Assembly: GCF_024172165.1 (NCBI RefSeq)
Contig: NZ_JAMZEB010000002.1
Coordinates: forward strand, 5,663,501 to 5,727,500
Length of the DNA stretch: 64,000 bases
Reading direction: 5' to 3'
From: Nonomuraea thailandensis
GTDB lineage: Bacteria > Actinomycetota > Actinomycetes > Streptosporangiales > Streptosporangiaceae
Shown here: positions 17,337-26,065 of the stretch, in pieces
Position numbering within the stretch: position 1 is the first letter of the stretch
Layout of the letters: every line of letters starts with the position of its first letter
Program-made: the position numbers and the translations under genes
The notes under the pieces: model-generated
What the model saw: only the letters and a program-made list of their open reading frames with translations
What the model was told of the DNA's origin: nothing
Database searches by the model: none

Positions 17337-18665
17337 ATGCGAAATCGAACAGCAGGTGTCTTAGCCGTCCCCCTCCTCGCCTCCCTCCTCGTGGCCGCGC
17401 CGTCTCCGGCCGGCGCCTACAGCGTGGCCACGCGACCGCTGGCCGCCACGCAGGCGGCGGCCGTCGAGGCCGCGTCGTTCTGGCTGGGCAACGGCGGCGC
17501 GAACCTGGCCGCCGCCACCCCGTACGGCGTCCAGACCGCCGTCGAGAAGATCGCCACCCGCGGCGAAACCACGCCCGGCACCAAGCCCGGCACCATCCCG
17601 CCGTCACTGCCCACCACGACCACCACAGCCAGGACCGCCACCCCCGCCACCACCACCGCGGACCAGACCGCCACGTCCACCGCGACCAGCGCGGGCGAAA
17701 CCGCCACGCCCGCCACCACCGCCGCGGACCAGACCGCCACGACCACCGCGGGGAAGCCCGTCACGCCCACCACCCTGGGCAAGGTGTTCTTCGTCGGCGC
17801 CGACGGACAGCCGCACTGGTGCACGGGCACCGCCATGCAGTCGCAGTACCGCAACGTCGTGGCCACCGCGGCGCACTGCGTGTACGACACCCAGCGCAAC
17901 GGCTACACGCTCGGCACCTGGGTCTTCGTGCCGGGCTACACCGGCGCCGGCGCCCCGGCGGGTCTCTACGTGGGCAAGCAGCTGTTCGGCCACTACGACT
18001 TCGACGTCTACCGCGACTACGACCGCGACTACGCGTTCGTCACCGTCTACGAGGGCGTCGTCACCACCGCCACCGGCGACCTGGCCAACTTCGGCAGGCT
18101 GGGCGACAACGTCGGCGGGCAGGGCCTGGCCTGGAACCAGCCGCAGGTGGACGCGAGGATCGACGTCTTCGGCTACCCGGCCGGCCAGCACCCCGACGGC
18201 AGCAGGCCGTACCCGGGCGAGACCCTGGAGACCTCCAGCGGGCGCACCGCCACCGCCGTGGTGCCCAGCATCAAGGGCGAGGAGCTGCTCGCCGTCGGCT
18301 CCCCGTTCACCGGGGAAGGCGCCCTCGGCTCCTCCTGGTTGTCGCGCTACGACAAGGCCGCCGGCATGGGCTACCTCAACGGCCTGACCATCAGCGTCGC
18401 CGACACCGACGCCGACCTGCGCTACGACACGAGCCTGTCACCGTACTTCGACGGCGAGACGCAGGCCGTCCACGCCGCCGCGGCGCGTCATGGAGCGGCG
18501 CGGTCATCCCGGGGTAACCGGGCCTTTCAGCCACCGCCGGGATCCGGCGGTGGCTTCTCCTTTTGTCGCGCACGGCACGCGATCGTTTTCCCGGCGGAAA
18601 TCCGCATGGCGCAATTCGCCCTTTCACCCGGTCTTCCGGGAATGCTAAATTGGAGAAGCTCTTGA
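17337..18665 (+). CDS. Secreted trypsin/V8-like serine protease homologue, catalytic Ser apparently replaced
   Basis: 442 residues as read. A signal peptide (1-27) is followed by a Thr/Ala-rich low-complexity linker (about 75-142) and a chymotrypsin-fold domain. The His motif is ATAAHC and the Asp motif lies in YDRDYAFV. Where a GxSG(G/S) serine is expected, the sequence reads GEGALGSSWL, placing leucine at the serine position. A rho-independent terminator lies inside the reading frame at 18531, so the last ~45 residues are probably not authentic. In the neighbouring frame a natural stop occurs at 18515, which fits a one-base shift near 18480. It may be a pseudo-protease or a gene with a sequencing error. 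Confidence 0.7.
   Translation: MRNRTAGVLAVPLLASLLVAAPSPAGAYSVATRPLAATQAAAVEAASFWLGNGGANLAAATPYGVQTAVEKIATRGETTPGTKPGTIPPSLPTTTTTARTATPATTTADQTATSTATSAGETATPATTAADQTATTTAGKPVTPTTLGKVFFVGADGQPHWCTGTAMQSQYRNVVATAAHCVYDTQRNGYTLGTWVFVPGYTGAGAPAGLYVGKQLFGHYDFDVYRDYDRDYAFVTVYEGVVTTATGDLANFGRLGDNVGGQGLAWNQPQVDARIDVFGYPAGQHPDGSRPYPGETLETSSGRTATAVVPSIKGEELLAVGSPFTGEGALGSSWLSRYDKAAGMGYLNGLTISVADTDADLRYDTSLSPYFDGETQAVHAAAARHGAARSSRGNRAFQPPPGSGGGFSFCRARHAIVFPAEIRMAQFALSPGLPGMLNWRSS
18531..18564 (+). terminator. Rho-independent terminator inside the protease 3' end
   Basis: A perfect 10-bp stem (CCACCGCCGG / CCGGCGGTGG) with a GAT loop is followed by CTTCTCCTTTT. It sits about 100 bases before the in-frame stop of the protease reading frame, supporting an earlier true stop. 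Confidence 0.8.
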
Positions 18666-18713
18666 AGGCAGCCTCAAGGCGTCGATCAATGGCGCGCTGG
18701 AAAGGTGGGTGAC

Positions 18714-19220
18714 ATGGCTTCGGCGCCCATCGGCATTCCCTTGGCCTGGAATCATCGTCTGCGGGTTCTCACCTTCGCCTGCTCTTTCGTCTTCGCCCTC
18801 TGCGCTCTTCTCCAGGGCTGGCTGGTCATCAACGACGAGACGGTAGAGGTCGCGTTACGCCTGGCCGGCAGGACAGCGGCGGAGGCGTCGGCCGAAGCGC
18901 CGGGTTTCGTGGCCCAGTTTCGCGCCGTCCTCGCGTACTACGCGGCGGGAAACTCCCTGGGCATGCTGGCGCTCCGCGGCGCGGCGTGGACATTCTGGGT
19001 CACTCTCCTGATCAATCTCACCCAGATTACCGGCCCGCTGGGATTGATTCCCGCCCACGTGTATCGGGCGGCATTTCACCTCCACGGGCCGGCCGGATTG
19101 TTGCCCACGATCGTTCTCAGCGGCGGAGCGCTTATTCTGAGTGTCACGCTCATCTCCCGCATCATTCCCTGCCGAGAAATATGGGCCGAGCTGAGAGCCG
19201 CCGCCAGGACGCATGGATGA
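18714..19220 (+). CDS. Small membrane protein, unrecognised
   Basis: 168 residues with about four hydrophobic segments (roughly 18-38, 70-90, 95-112 and 125-148). ATG at 18714 follows GAAAGGTGGG. The pattern (tail-in, helix pairs, short C-terminal RIIPCREIWAELRAAARTHG) suggests a simple integral membrane protein; no catalytic motif or family is recognised. It sits between a protease terminator and a convergent MFS gene, so it is likely monocistronic. Confidence 0.7.
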   Translation: MASAPIGIPLAWNHRLRVLTFACSFVFALCALLQGWLVINDETVEVALRLAGRTAAEASAEAPGFVAQFRAVLAYYAAGNSLGMLALRGAAWTFWVTLLINLTQITGPLGLIPAHVYRAAFHLHGPAGLLPTIVLSGGALILSVTLISRIIPCREIWAELRAAARTHG

Positions 19221-19230
19221 GCGCCGCGGC

Positions 19231-20658
19231 TCACGGCGCCAGCGGCTGCGCCGGCTGGTCGCCACCGCTCGCCGCCGTCGCGAGGGCCTGCGAGCGGGGA
19301 TCGCGCCGGGCCGGGACGGCGGGGACGAGCCAGGCCGCCACCGCCGCCACCGCCAGGATCGCGGCCCCCGCCCACAGCGACGCGCGCAGGCCGGAGACGA
19401 AGAGCGCCGGCGTGCCGTAGCCGCCGCCGGCCGCGAACACCCCGGCCAGCACGGCCACGCCCAGCACGATCCCGATCTGCCGCATCGCGTTGTTCACGCC
19501 GGCGGCCAGCCCCTCCTCCGCGGGCGCGACGAAGTCGAGCGGCTGCCGGGCCGCCACCGCGTAGAACAGGCCCATGCCGGCCCCGGCCACGACCATGCCG
19601 GGCCACAGCAGCGCGTACGGCACGGCCGGCGCCACCACGACGGCGAAGCAGGCCAGCGCCGCCCCCTGCAGAACCGCGCTGGCCACCATCAGCCGCCTGA
19701 CCCCGAGCCGCTCACCGAACACGCCGGCGAGCGGGGCGACCACGGCGGGCAGCAACGTCCACGGTAACGTCCGCACGCCCGCGTCGAGCGGCCCGTAGGC
19801 CAGCACGAGCTGCAGGAACTGGGTCAGCAGGAACACCGCGCCCAGCATGCCGCCCTGCACCAGGGTGGAGACGACGTTGGACAGCGTGAACCCGCGGCTG
19901 CGGAACAGTCGAGGCGGCAGGACGGGCTCGGCGGCCACGCGCTCCCACCACACGAACGCCACCAGGACGGCCGCGCCGGCCACGATCGGCGGCAGCACCT
20001 GGACGTGCGACCAGCCGAGTGTGACGCTGCGGATCAGCCCGAACACCACCCCGAACAGCCCCGCCATCATGAGCAGGATGCCCCGCACGTCGAGCCGCCG
20101 CCGCACCCGCCCGCCCTCGGCGAGCAGCAGCGCGGCCAGCGGCACGAGGACCAGCCCCACCGGCACGTTGATCCAGAACACGGCCTGCCACGACCCGTAC
20201 TGGACCACGGCGCCGCCGATCCAGGGCCCGAGCGCGATGCCGAGCCCCACCATGCCGCCGAGGCCGGCGATCGCGGCGCCGCGCCGCTCCGGCCGCGTGG
20301 CGCTCACCAGGAGCGTCAGCGCCAGCGGAATGATCATGGCGGTGCCGAGCCCCTGGATCGCCCGGGCGAGCACGAGCAGGCCGATGGAGCCCGCCATCGC
20401 GGCCGCCGCGGACGACGCGGTGAACAGCACGAGGCCCAGGACGAACACGCGCTTCCTGCCGAACCTGTCACCCAGCGCGGCGGCGGTCAGCAGGAAGACG
20501 GCGTAGCAGAGCGTGAAGACGTTGACCGTCCACTCCATGCTCTCCAGCGATGCGCCGAACTGCTCCCGGATCGTGGGCAGGGCCGTGGTGACGACGAGAG
20601 TGTCGAGCGCCGCCATGAAGCTGGCGACCCCCGCGATCAGGAACGTGCGCAACTGCAT
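19231..20658 (-). CDS. MFS exporter, DHA2 (14-TM) family
   Basis: 475 residues with about fourteen hydrophobic segments. Motif A appears as LGDRFGRKRVFVLG, motif C-like GLGIALGPWIGGAVVQYGSW follows, and the first helix carries MAALDTLVVTTALPTI, the drug-efflux signature of this family. It probably exports a lipophilic compound by proton antiport. A 22-bp inverted repeat shared with three other operons lies 20-41 bp upstream and is likely its operator. Confidence 0.9.
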   Translation of the reverse strand: MQLRTFLIAGVASFMAALDTLVVTTALPTIREQFGASLESMEWTVNVFTLCYAVFLLTAAALGDRFGRKRVFVLGLVLFTASSAAAAMAGSIGLLVLARAIQGLGTAMIIPLALTLLVSATRPERRGAAIAGLGGMVGLGIALGPWIGGAVVQYGSWQAVFWINVPVGLVLVPLAALLLAEGGRVRRRLDVRGILLMMAGLFGVVFGLIRSVTLGWSHVQVLPPIVAGAAVLVAFVWWERVAAEPVLPPRLFRSRGFTLSNVVSTLVQGGMLGAVFLLTQFLQLVLAYGPLDAGVRTLPWTLLPAVVAPLAGVFGERLGVRRLMVASAVLQGAALACFAVVVAPAVPYALLWPGMVVAGAGMGLFYAVAARQPLDFVAPAEEGLAAGVNNAMRQIGIVLGVAVLAGVFAAGGGYGTPALFVSGLRASLWAGAAILAVAAVAAWLVPAVPARRDPRSQALATAASGGDQPAQPLAP

Positions 20659-20677
20659 CGCGGCCTCCCTGAATATG

Positions 20678-20699
20678 GATAGCTAAGCTTACCACTATC
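20678..20699. promoter_or_regulatory. 22-bp inverted-repeat operator, copy 1 (DHA2 exporter)
   Basis: GATAG-N12-CTATC with inner AGCTT and CCACTATC also found in copy 2. It lies 20-41 bp upstream of the exporter start, spanning the expected core promoter, and overlaps the last two bases of the response-regulator gene. Confidence 0.7.
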
Positions 20700-21405
20700 A
20701 TCCATTCGCGGCAGACCAGGGATAGGTCGCGGATTCGCCGAGCGCCTTGTACTTGTTGACCGCGTCGATCCGCGACACGGCGCCCAGCTTGTGGAAGATG
20801 TTGCGCAGATGCCGCTTGACGGTCCCCTCCGTCACCGACAGGTGCGTGGCGATCTGACGGTTGCTCATGGCGGCCGCCACGAGCGCGATGACCTCCTTCT
20901 CCCGCCTCGACAGCGGGCCCGCGTGGTCGGCGTCCAGGTTGGCGATCGTGCCGTGCGGGACCGTCAGCGTCACCTGCTCGCCGGCCCCCGCCACGCTTCG
21001 CAGTGATGCCACCAGATCCCGCCTCGTGATGCCCTTGTGCAGGTAGCAGCGCACCCCCGCCCTGATCATCTCCTGCACGATCCGGGCGTCGTCGTACATG
21101 CTCAGCACCGCCACGACCGAGCGCGGCGAGGCCTCCCGCAGCCGCCGCACGGCCCCGCCCGGGCTGCCGTGCGGCTTGTCGATGTCGATCAGTACGATGT
21201 CCGGCCTGGTCCTGGCGATCAGCGCGACGGACGACTCGAAGTCCGCCGAGTCGGCCAGCACGCAGAAGTCGTCCTCCGCCAGCAGCACCTCTCCCAGGAC
21301 CTCACGCAGCAGCGTGTGCTCGTCCACGATCACGATCCTGATGCCCGCCGGCCTGGGGAACCCCCCGTTCCATCCATGCGCTAACGATGGAGATTTCGTT
21401 CCCAT
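20698..21405 (-). CDS. NarL/LuxR-type response regulator
   Basis: About 235 residues. The receiver domain (IRIVIVDEHTLLREVLGEVL, DIVLIDIDKPHG with the phospho-acceptor Asp, VVAVLSMYDD, CYLHKG with the conserved Lys) is followed by a LuxR helix-turn-helix (LSRREKEVIALVAAAMSNRQIA, EGTVKRHLRNIFHKLGAVSR). No sensor kinase is adjacent, so it is an orphan here. ATG at 21405 is favoured; in-frame GTG/TTG codons further upstream are possible. It precedes the DHA2 exporter on the same strand, but that gene has its own operator. Confidence 0.87.
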   Translation of the reverse strand: MGTKSPSLAHGWNGGFPRPAGIRIVIVDEHTLLREVLGEVLLAEDDFCVLADSADFESSVALIARTRPDIVLIDIDKPHGSPGGAVRRLREASPRSVVAVLSMYDDARIVQEMIRAGVRCYLHKGITRRDLVASLRSVAGAGEQVTLTVPHGTIANLDADHAGPLSRREKEVIALVAAAMSNRQIATHLSVTEGTVKRHLRNIFHKLGAVSRIDAVNKYKALGESATYPWSAANG

Positions 21406-21575
21406 TGCCCGTTCAGCCCACCGTTCCACAATTGGCAATTTGACTCAACGCGCCAGCTTCACAATGAAAGAATAGCCAAATAGCCATCGGCGAGGCAATA
21501 CTTCGAATGCCATTCCAATATGAAGATTGTCGATATCTATATGTCCTCGGTGTTTCCAATCATCAAAGAGAGCCC

Positions 21576-21598
21576 GTCCACCTGCCCACCAGGTGGAC
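21576..21598 (-). terminator. Terminator of the MMPL operon
   Basis: A perfect 9-bp stem (GTCCACCTG / CAGGTGGAC) with a 5-base loop lies just past the MMPL stop at 21614, followed on the minus strand by GGGCTCTCTTTG. The flanking 21410-21575 stretch is unusually AT-rich for this genome and holds no convincing gene. Confidence 0.7.
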
Positions 21599-21613
21599 GA
21601 GCTCAATTCGGAC

Positions 21614-23806
21614 CTAGTTCCGGACAGCCGAATCAGGGACGTTGACCGGTGGCGTCAGCGGGACGACGCTCTGCTCGGGCTCGGGCATTCCGTGCCGCTC
21701 CCACCACCGGGCGAGCGGCCGCGGCGACCACCACGCCCAGCGGCCGAGCAGTTTCATGGACGCCGGGACGAGCAGCCCGCGCACCACGGTGGCGTCGACG
21801 ACGAGCGCCACCACCACGCCGACGCCGATCATCTTCAGCACGGTGACGTTCGTGATGACGAAGGCGCCCACCACCACGCCCAGCAGCAGCGCGGCGGCCG
21901 TCACGATGCGGGCGGTGTGCTGCACGCCGACCGCCACGGACTCCACCGGGTCACGCGAGACCAGGTAGTGCTCGCGGATCCTGGCCAGCATGAAGACCTC
22001 GTAGTCCATGGCCAGGCCGAACGCGATGGCCGCGATCATGACGGGCATGTTGGCGTCGATGAACCCGGGCGCGGTGAACCCGAGCAGCCCCGACAGGAAC
22101 CCGTCCTGGAAGATCAGCACCATCGCGCCGAACGCGGCCGACAGCGACAGCAGGTTCATCAGCACGGTCTTGACGGGCAGGGTGACCGAGCCGAACGCCA
22201 GGAACAGCACCACGAACGTGACCACCGAGGTGATGAGCAGCATCCACGGCAGCCCGTTCGCGATCATGGTCAGCATGTCGACGATCGCCGCCGGCCGGTT
22301 GGCGAACAGCGCCGTCGCACCCGGCGGCGGCGGCTCGGCGCGCAGCTTGGTCACGACGTCCCTGATCTCCTGCCCGTAGGGCGACAGGGAGTAGCCCAGG
22401 GTGATCCGGGCCAGATCGCCCTCGGTGCCCGTCACCTCGGCGCGATCGACGCCCTCGATCCGGTCGAGCCGCTGGGCGAACGCGTCGAGCTGGGCCTTGG
22501 CCTCCGGCGTGTCCGCCGGGCCGGGCATGCGGACGACCGTGCTGATCACCTTGGTCGGGTCGTACGGGAACTCCTCGGCGAGCTGCCTGGTCACCACGAC
22601 GCTGTCGGTGTCGGCGGGCAGCGCCCACTCGGCCGGGCGGGTCCAGACCGCGCCCAGCAGCGGGACGCCGAGCGCGCCCAGTGCGAGGGTGATGCCCAGC
22701 ACGACCGTGACCGGGCGCCGCATGACGCCGTGCGCCGTGCGGTACCACCTCGTGCCCTCGGCCTCGGGGCGGCGCCGCCCGAGCAGCGGGATGCGCAGCG
22801 AGTCGATGCGGCGCCCGGCCACCCGCAGCAGCGCGGGCAGCACGGTGAGCGCGCTGATCACGGCGAACAGCACGACGCTCACCCCGGCGTAGGCCAGCGA
22901 GGTCAGGAACCGGGACGGGAAGACGATCAGGCCGCCCAGGGTGACCGCGACCGTGATGCCGGAGACGGCGACGGTGCGCCCGGCCGTGGCGGTCGCGCGT
23001 ACGACGGCGTCCTCGACCTCGCGCCCGGCGGCGAGCTCCTCCCTGAACCTGTTGACGATGAGCAGCGCGTAGTCGGTCGCCAGGCCCAGCCCTAAGATCA
23101 CCACCACGTTGATCGCGGCGGTGGACAGGTCGACCAGCCCGCCCACGACGCGCAGCACCACCAGCGACCCGACCGCCACCAGGACGGCGATGGCCAGCGG
23201 CAGCGCCGCGGCGACGAGGCTGCGGAAGACCACCAGGAGCAAGATGATCAGCAGCGGGAAGGACAGCAGCTCGGCCCGGGCCAGGTCGCGGTTGCTGATC
23301 GCGTTGAACTGCTGGCCCACCGCGGTCAGCCCGCCGAAGCGCTCGGTGAGATCGGGGGCGTCGAACAGCGGCAGGATCTTGTTGTAGACGACGACCTGCT
23401 CCTCCTCGACGGCGCCGGGGAGCTGCAGGGCGAGGTAGGTCTTGTGCCGGTCGGCCGAGACGAAGTCGGCCGAGCCGGTGGAGTAGTGGCTCTCCACCCA
23501 CTCGTAGGAATCCTTGGGCAGCCTGGCGACGACGGCCTCGACCTGCTGCCTGAACCGCGGGTCGTCCACGGTCATGGCCTGGCTCTCGTACATGACCACG
23601 ACGTCCGCCACGTGCCGGCCGAGTGTGCCGGCGAGCAGGCTGTTGGCCTGGGAGGACTCGCCGTGGGGGTTGTCGAGCCCCGCGCCGCCGCCCAGCACGC
23701 CGCCCGCCCCCGAGCCCCAGACGCCGCCCAGCACCACGAACAGGATCGCGGCCATGAACACCCATGTTCGGCGCCGTGCTGCGAAGCGGCCGATGGTCGC
23801 AAACAT
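21614..23806 (-). CDS. MMPL/RND-family transporter
   Basis: 730 residues with twelve membrane helices in two halves and two large extracytoplasmic loops. Typical pieces are LGLATDYALLIVNRFREEL in helix 4-5 and IAFGLAMDYEVFMLARIREHYL in the second half, holding the proton-relay Asp-Tyr pairs. These actinobacterial proteins export lipids or hydrophobic metabolites. ATG at 23806 follows GAGGGAG; a second ATG lies just before it. It is third in an operon with an aldo/keto reductase and a membrane protein, but a 22-bp operator in front suggests an additional internal promoter. Confidence 0.9.
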   Translation of the reverse strand: MFATIGRFAARRRTWVFMAAILFVVLGGVWGSGAGGVLGGGAGLDNPHGESSQANSLLAGTLGRHVADVVVMYESQAMTVDDPRFRQQVEAVVARLPKDSYEWVESHYSTGSADFVSADRHKTYLALQLPGAVEEEQVVVYNKILPLFDAPDLTERFGGLTAVGQQFNAISNRDLARAELLSFPLLIILLLVVFRSLVAAALPLAIAVLVAVGSLVVLRVVGGLVDLSTAAINVVVILGLGLATDYALLIVNRFREELAAGREVEDAVVRATATAGRTVAVSGITVAVTLGGLIVFPSRFLTSLAYAGVSVVLFAVISALTVLPALLRVAGRRIDSLRIPLLGRRRPEAEGTRWYRTAHGVMRRPVTVVLGITLALGALGVPLLGAVWTRPAEWALPADTDSVVVTRQLAEEFPYDPTKVISTVVRMPGPADTPEAKAQLDAFAQRLDRIEGVDRAEVTGTEGDLARITLGYSLSPYGQEIRDVVTKLRAEPPPPGATALFANRPAAIVDMLTMIANGLPWMLLITSVVTFVVLFLAFGSVTLPVKTVLMNLLSLSAAFGAMVLIFQDGFLSGLLGFTAPGFIDANMPVMIAAIAFGLAMDYEVFMLARIREHYLVSRDPVESVAVGVQHTARIVTAAALLLGVVVGAFVITNVTVLKMIGVGVVVALVVDATVVRGLLVPASMKLLGRWAWWSPRPLARWWERHGMPEPEQSVVPLTPPVNVPDSAVRN

Positions 23807-23838
23807 CATCTCTCCCTCGACGAGGTGACTCGGATACC

Positions 23839-23860
23839 GATAGTAGAGCTTTCCACTATC
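23839..23860. promoter_or_regulatory. 22-bp inverted-repeat operator, copy 2 (MMPL transporter)
   Basis: GATAG-N12-CTATC, agreeing with copy 1 at 18 of 22 positions (shared AGCTT and CCACTATC). It lies 33-54 bp upstream of the MMPL start and overlaps the stop codon of the preceding membrane protein gene. Confidence 0.7.
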
Positions 23861-24914
23861 GATGAACAAGTGGACGAGCCGCGAGCCCGCCGAGCAGGCC
23901 GCCCAGCAGCACGGTCAGCACGACCGTCCCCGCCCACATCTCCGGCGACCACCGCACCCCAGCCGCCAGGTGCAGGCCCACGAGCTGCCCCGCGCACACC
24001 AGCCCGGCGTAGAGCGCGCCCGCCACGGGCAGCCGCAGCGGCGCGCCCGGCCCCCGTACGGTGTCGAGCCGCACCAGGAGCCCGTCGGCGAGCAGGGCGG
24101 CGGCCAGCGCGCCCGCGGCGACGGTGAGATGGGGCTGCGGGAACTCGTTGATCACCATCAGCCGGATCGCCACCCCGAGCACCAGCGCGGCGCCGGCGAA
24201 CATGGTGGCGCGCCGCCGGTGCATCATGAGCAGCGGGATCGTCACCAGCAGCGTGGTGACGAGGTAGCTGAAGACGCCCTGCACCACCAGGAACTCGTCG
24301 GGCGTGTCGATGATCCCGCCGTAGTCGCCCAGCACGGGCTCGTACGGCCGGGTCGGCGCCACCGTCATGATCGACGCGCCGTAGTTGAGCAGCACCAGCA
24401 TGCCCATCACCGCGAACGTCATGGAGGCGACCCCGGCCGCCGCGCGCAGGCCGCCCTCCCCCGAGGCCCACCAGGACCGCAGCGGGCTGGTGCCCAGGAT
24501 GATGCCGCCGAGCGTGGCGATGATGTGGGTCGGGCTGAAGGACGGCAGCAGTCCGATCTCGATGCCGATCGTCTGGTGCCAGATCATGTCGCCGAACCCG
24601 CCGGCGAAGAAGACCAGCGCGCCGATCGCGCCCAGCCGGTAGCCCTCGGGCCAGCCGTCGCGCCACCACTGCGGGTGCCGGTCGCGCCGCACGTACGCCA
24701 GCCGGAACGTCCAGGCGGCGGTCAGGCCGTAACCGAGGTAGAGGACCGCGTGGTAGGGGGTGAAGAACCCCTCCAGGGTGTCGATGACGTTCTTGTGCGC
24801 CCAGCCGTCGATGGCCAGCCCGGAGATCATGATGGTGCCGCAGAGGACGGTGACCAGGTCCTCGCGGACGCTCGCGCGTTCGCCGGCGGCGACGGGAGCG
24901 GCCGTCGTCGTCAT
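23856..24914 (-). CDS. Polytopic membrane protein, paralogue of the 873-2033 product
   Basis: 352 residues, about ten hydrophobic segments. Motifs DGWAH, FFTPYHAVLY, GDMIWHQTIGIE and FSPTHI match those of the protein at 873-2033 in order and spacing, although overall similarity is modest. Conserved membrane histidines suggest metal or haem coordination. ATG at 24914 overlaps the stop of the aldo/keto reductase gene (ATGA), and the MMPL gene follows, so it may be an accessory to that exporter. No characterised family is recognised. Confidence 0.8.
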   Translation of the reverse strand: MTTTAAPVAAGERASVREDLVTVLCGTIMISGLAIDGWAHKNVIDTLEGFFTPYHAVLYLGYGLTAAWTFRLAYVRRDRHPQWWRDGWPEGYRLGAIGALVFFAGGFGDMIWHQTIGIEIGLLPSFSPTHIIATLGGIILGTSPLRSWWASGEGGLRAAAGVASMTFAVMGMLVLLNYGASIMTVAPTRPYEPVLGDYGGIIDTPDEFLVVQGVFSYLVTTLLVTIPLLMMHRRRATMFAGAALVLGVAIRLMVINEFPQPHLTVAAGALAAALLADGLLVRLDTVRGPGAPLRLPVAGALYAGLVCAGQLVGLHLAAGVRWSPEMWAGTVVLTVLLGGLLGGLAARPLVHR

Positions 24915-25951
24915 CGCGGCTGCCCTCTGCGCCGCAGGGCGGGATCGAGCAGCTCGGGCGGCCGCCATCCGCCGTCGGCGGCGTTGATCGTCAGCCCGGG
25001 CGGCACGATCTCGTCGACGGCGTCCAGCACGTCGGGCGTCAGCCGGACGTCGAGGGCCAGCAGGTGGCTCTCCAGGTGGTCCATCGTGCGCGGGCCGATG
25101 ATGGCCGACGTCACCGCGGGGTGCTGCATGACGAACTGCAGCGCGAGCTGGACCAGCGACATCCCGGCCTGCTCCGCCAGCAGGGCCAGCTGCTCGGCCG
25201 CGGCGAGCTTGCGCCGGTTCTCCTCCAGCGCCATGTCGTAGCGGGCGGGCAGCAGCGCGGCGCGCCTGCTCCGCGGCAGCTCGGCGCCGTCGCGGTAGCG
25301 GCCGGACAACCAGCCGCCCGCGAGCGGGCTCCACGCCAGCACGCCCATGCCGTACTGCCGGCAGACCGGCAGGAGGTCGGCCTCGACGGCGCGGGCCAGG
25401 ATCGAGTACGGGGGCTGCTCGCTGGCGAACCGCTCCCGGTGCCGCCGCTCGGCGACCCAGTGGGCCTCGACGACGCGGTGGGCGGGGAAGGTGGAGCAGC
25501 CGATGTAGCGCACCTTGCCGGCGCGCACGAGGTCGGTCAGGGCGCCGAGCGTCTCGTCGATGTCGACGGAGGGGTCGGGCCGGTGGATCTGGTAGAGGTC
25601 GATCCGGTCGGTACGCAGCCGGCGCAGGCTGTCCTCGACGGCCCGCATGATCCAGGCGCGGCTGTTGCCGCCGCGGTTGGGGCCCTCGCCCATCTGGCCG
25701 TGGACCTTGGTGGCCAGCACGATCTCGTCACGCAGGCCGCTCTCGGACAGGAACCGGCCGATCAGCTCCTCGGACTCGCCGGCGGCGTAGATGTCGGCGG
25801 TGTCGATGAAGTTCACCCCGGAGTCGACGGCCCGCTGGATCATCTTCCCGGTCTCTTCCGGGCCGTTCTCGCCCCACCAGCCGAACATCATCCCGCCGAG
25901 ACAGACCGGGCTCACCTTCAGGCCGGTCCGACCAAGTGGTCGGTAGTCCAT
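24911..25951 (-). CDS. Aldo/keto reductase
   Basis: 346 residues, AKR fold. The tetrad is visible: D and Y in FIDTADIYAAGESEEL, K in VLATKVHG, H in YQIHRPDPSVDI. The loop GVLAWSPLAGGWLSGRYR and the cofactor segment SAIIGPRTMDHLESHL are typical of the YakC/Tas-like group. ATG at 25951 has GGGAG nine bases upstream. It heads the operon with the membrane protein and MMPL transporter and carries the third 22-bp operator upstream, divergent from a MerR regulator. A detoxifying reductase coupled to efflux is plausible. Confidence 0.87.
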   Translation of the reverse strand: MDYRPLGRTGLKVSPVCLGGMMFGWWGENGPEETGKMIQRAVDSGVNFIDTADIYAAGESEELIGRFLSESGLRDEIVLATKVHGQMGEGPNRGGNSRAWIMRAVEDSLRRLRTDRIDLYQIHRPDPSVDIDETLGALTDLVRAGKVRYIGCSTFPAHRVVEAHWVAERRHRERFASEQPPYSILARAVEADLLPVCRQYGMGVLAWSPLAGGWLSGRYRDGAELPRSRRAALLPARYDMALEENRRKLAAAEQLALLAEQAGMSLVQLALQFVMQHPAVTSAIIGPRTMDHLESHLLALDVRLTPDVLDAVDEIVPPGLTINAADGGWRPPELLDPALRRRGQPR

Positions 25952-25982
25952 TACGATCAACTCCCAGGCCGGTCGAAAAATG

Positions 25983-26004
25983 GATACGAGAACTGTCTAC
26001 TATC
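25983..26004. promoter_or_regulatory. 22-bp inverted-repeat operator, copy 3 (AKR operon / MerR gene)
   Basis: GATAC-N12-CTATC in the divergent region between the aldo/keto reductase (32-53 bp upstream of its start) and the MerR-family gene (62-83 bp upstream). Flanking TGGATA and TATCC match the other copies. Its position makes the adjacent MerR protein the best candidate binder. Confidence 0.65.
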
Positions 26005-26065
26005 CTTTTCGATGGGTTGGCAAGGGCCAGCTCGTGGGTACGAGTTGGGCGAAAGGGGAGGAACC

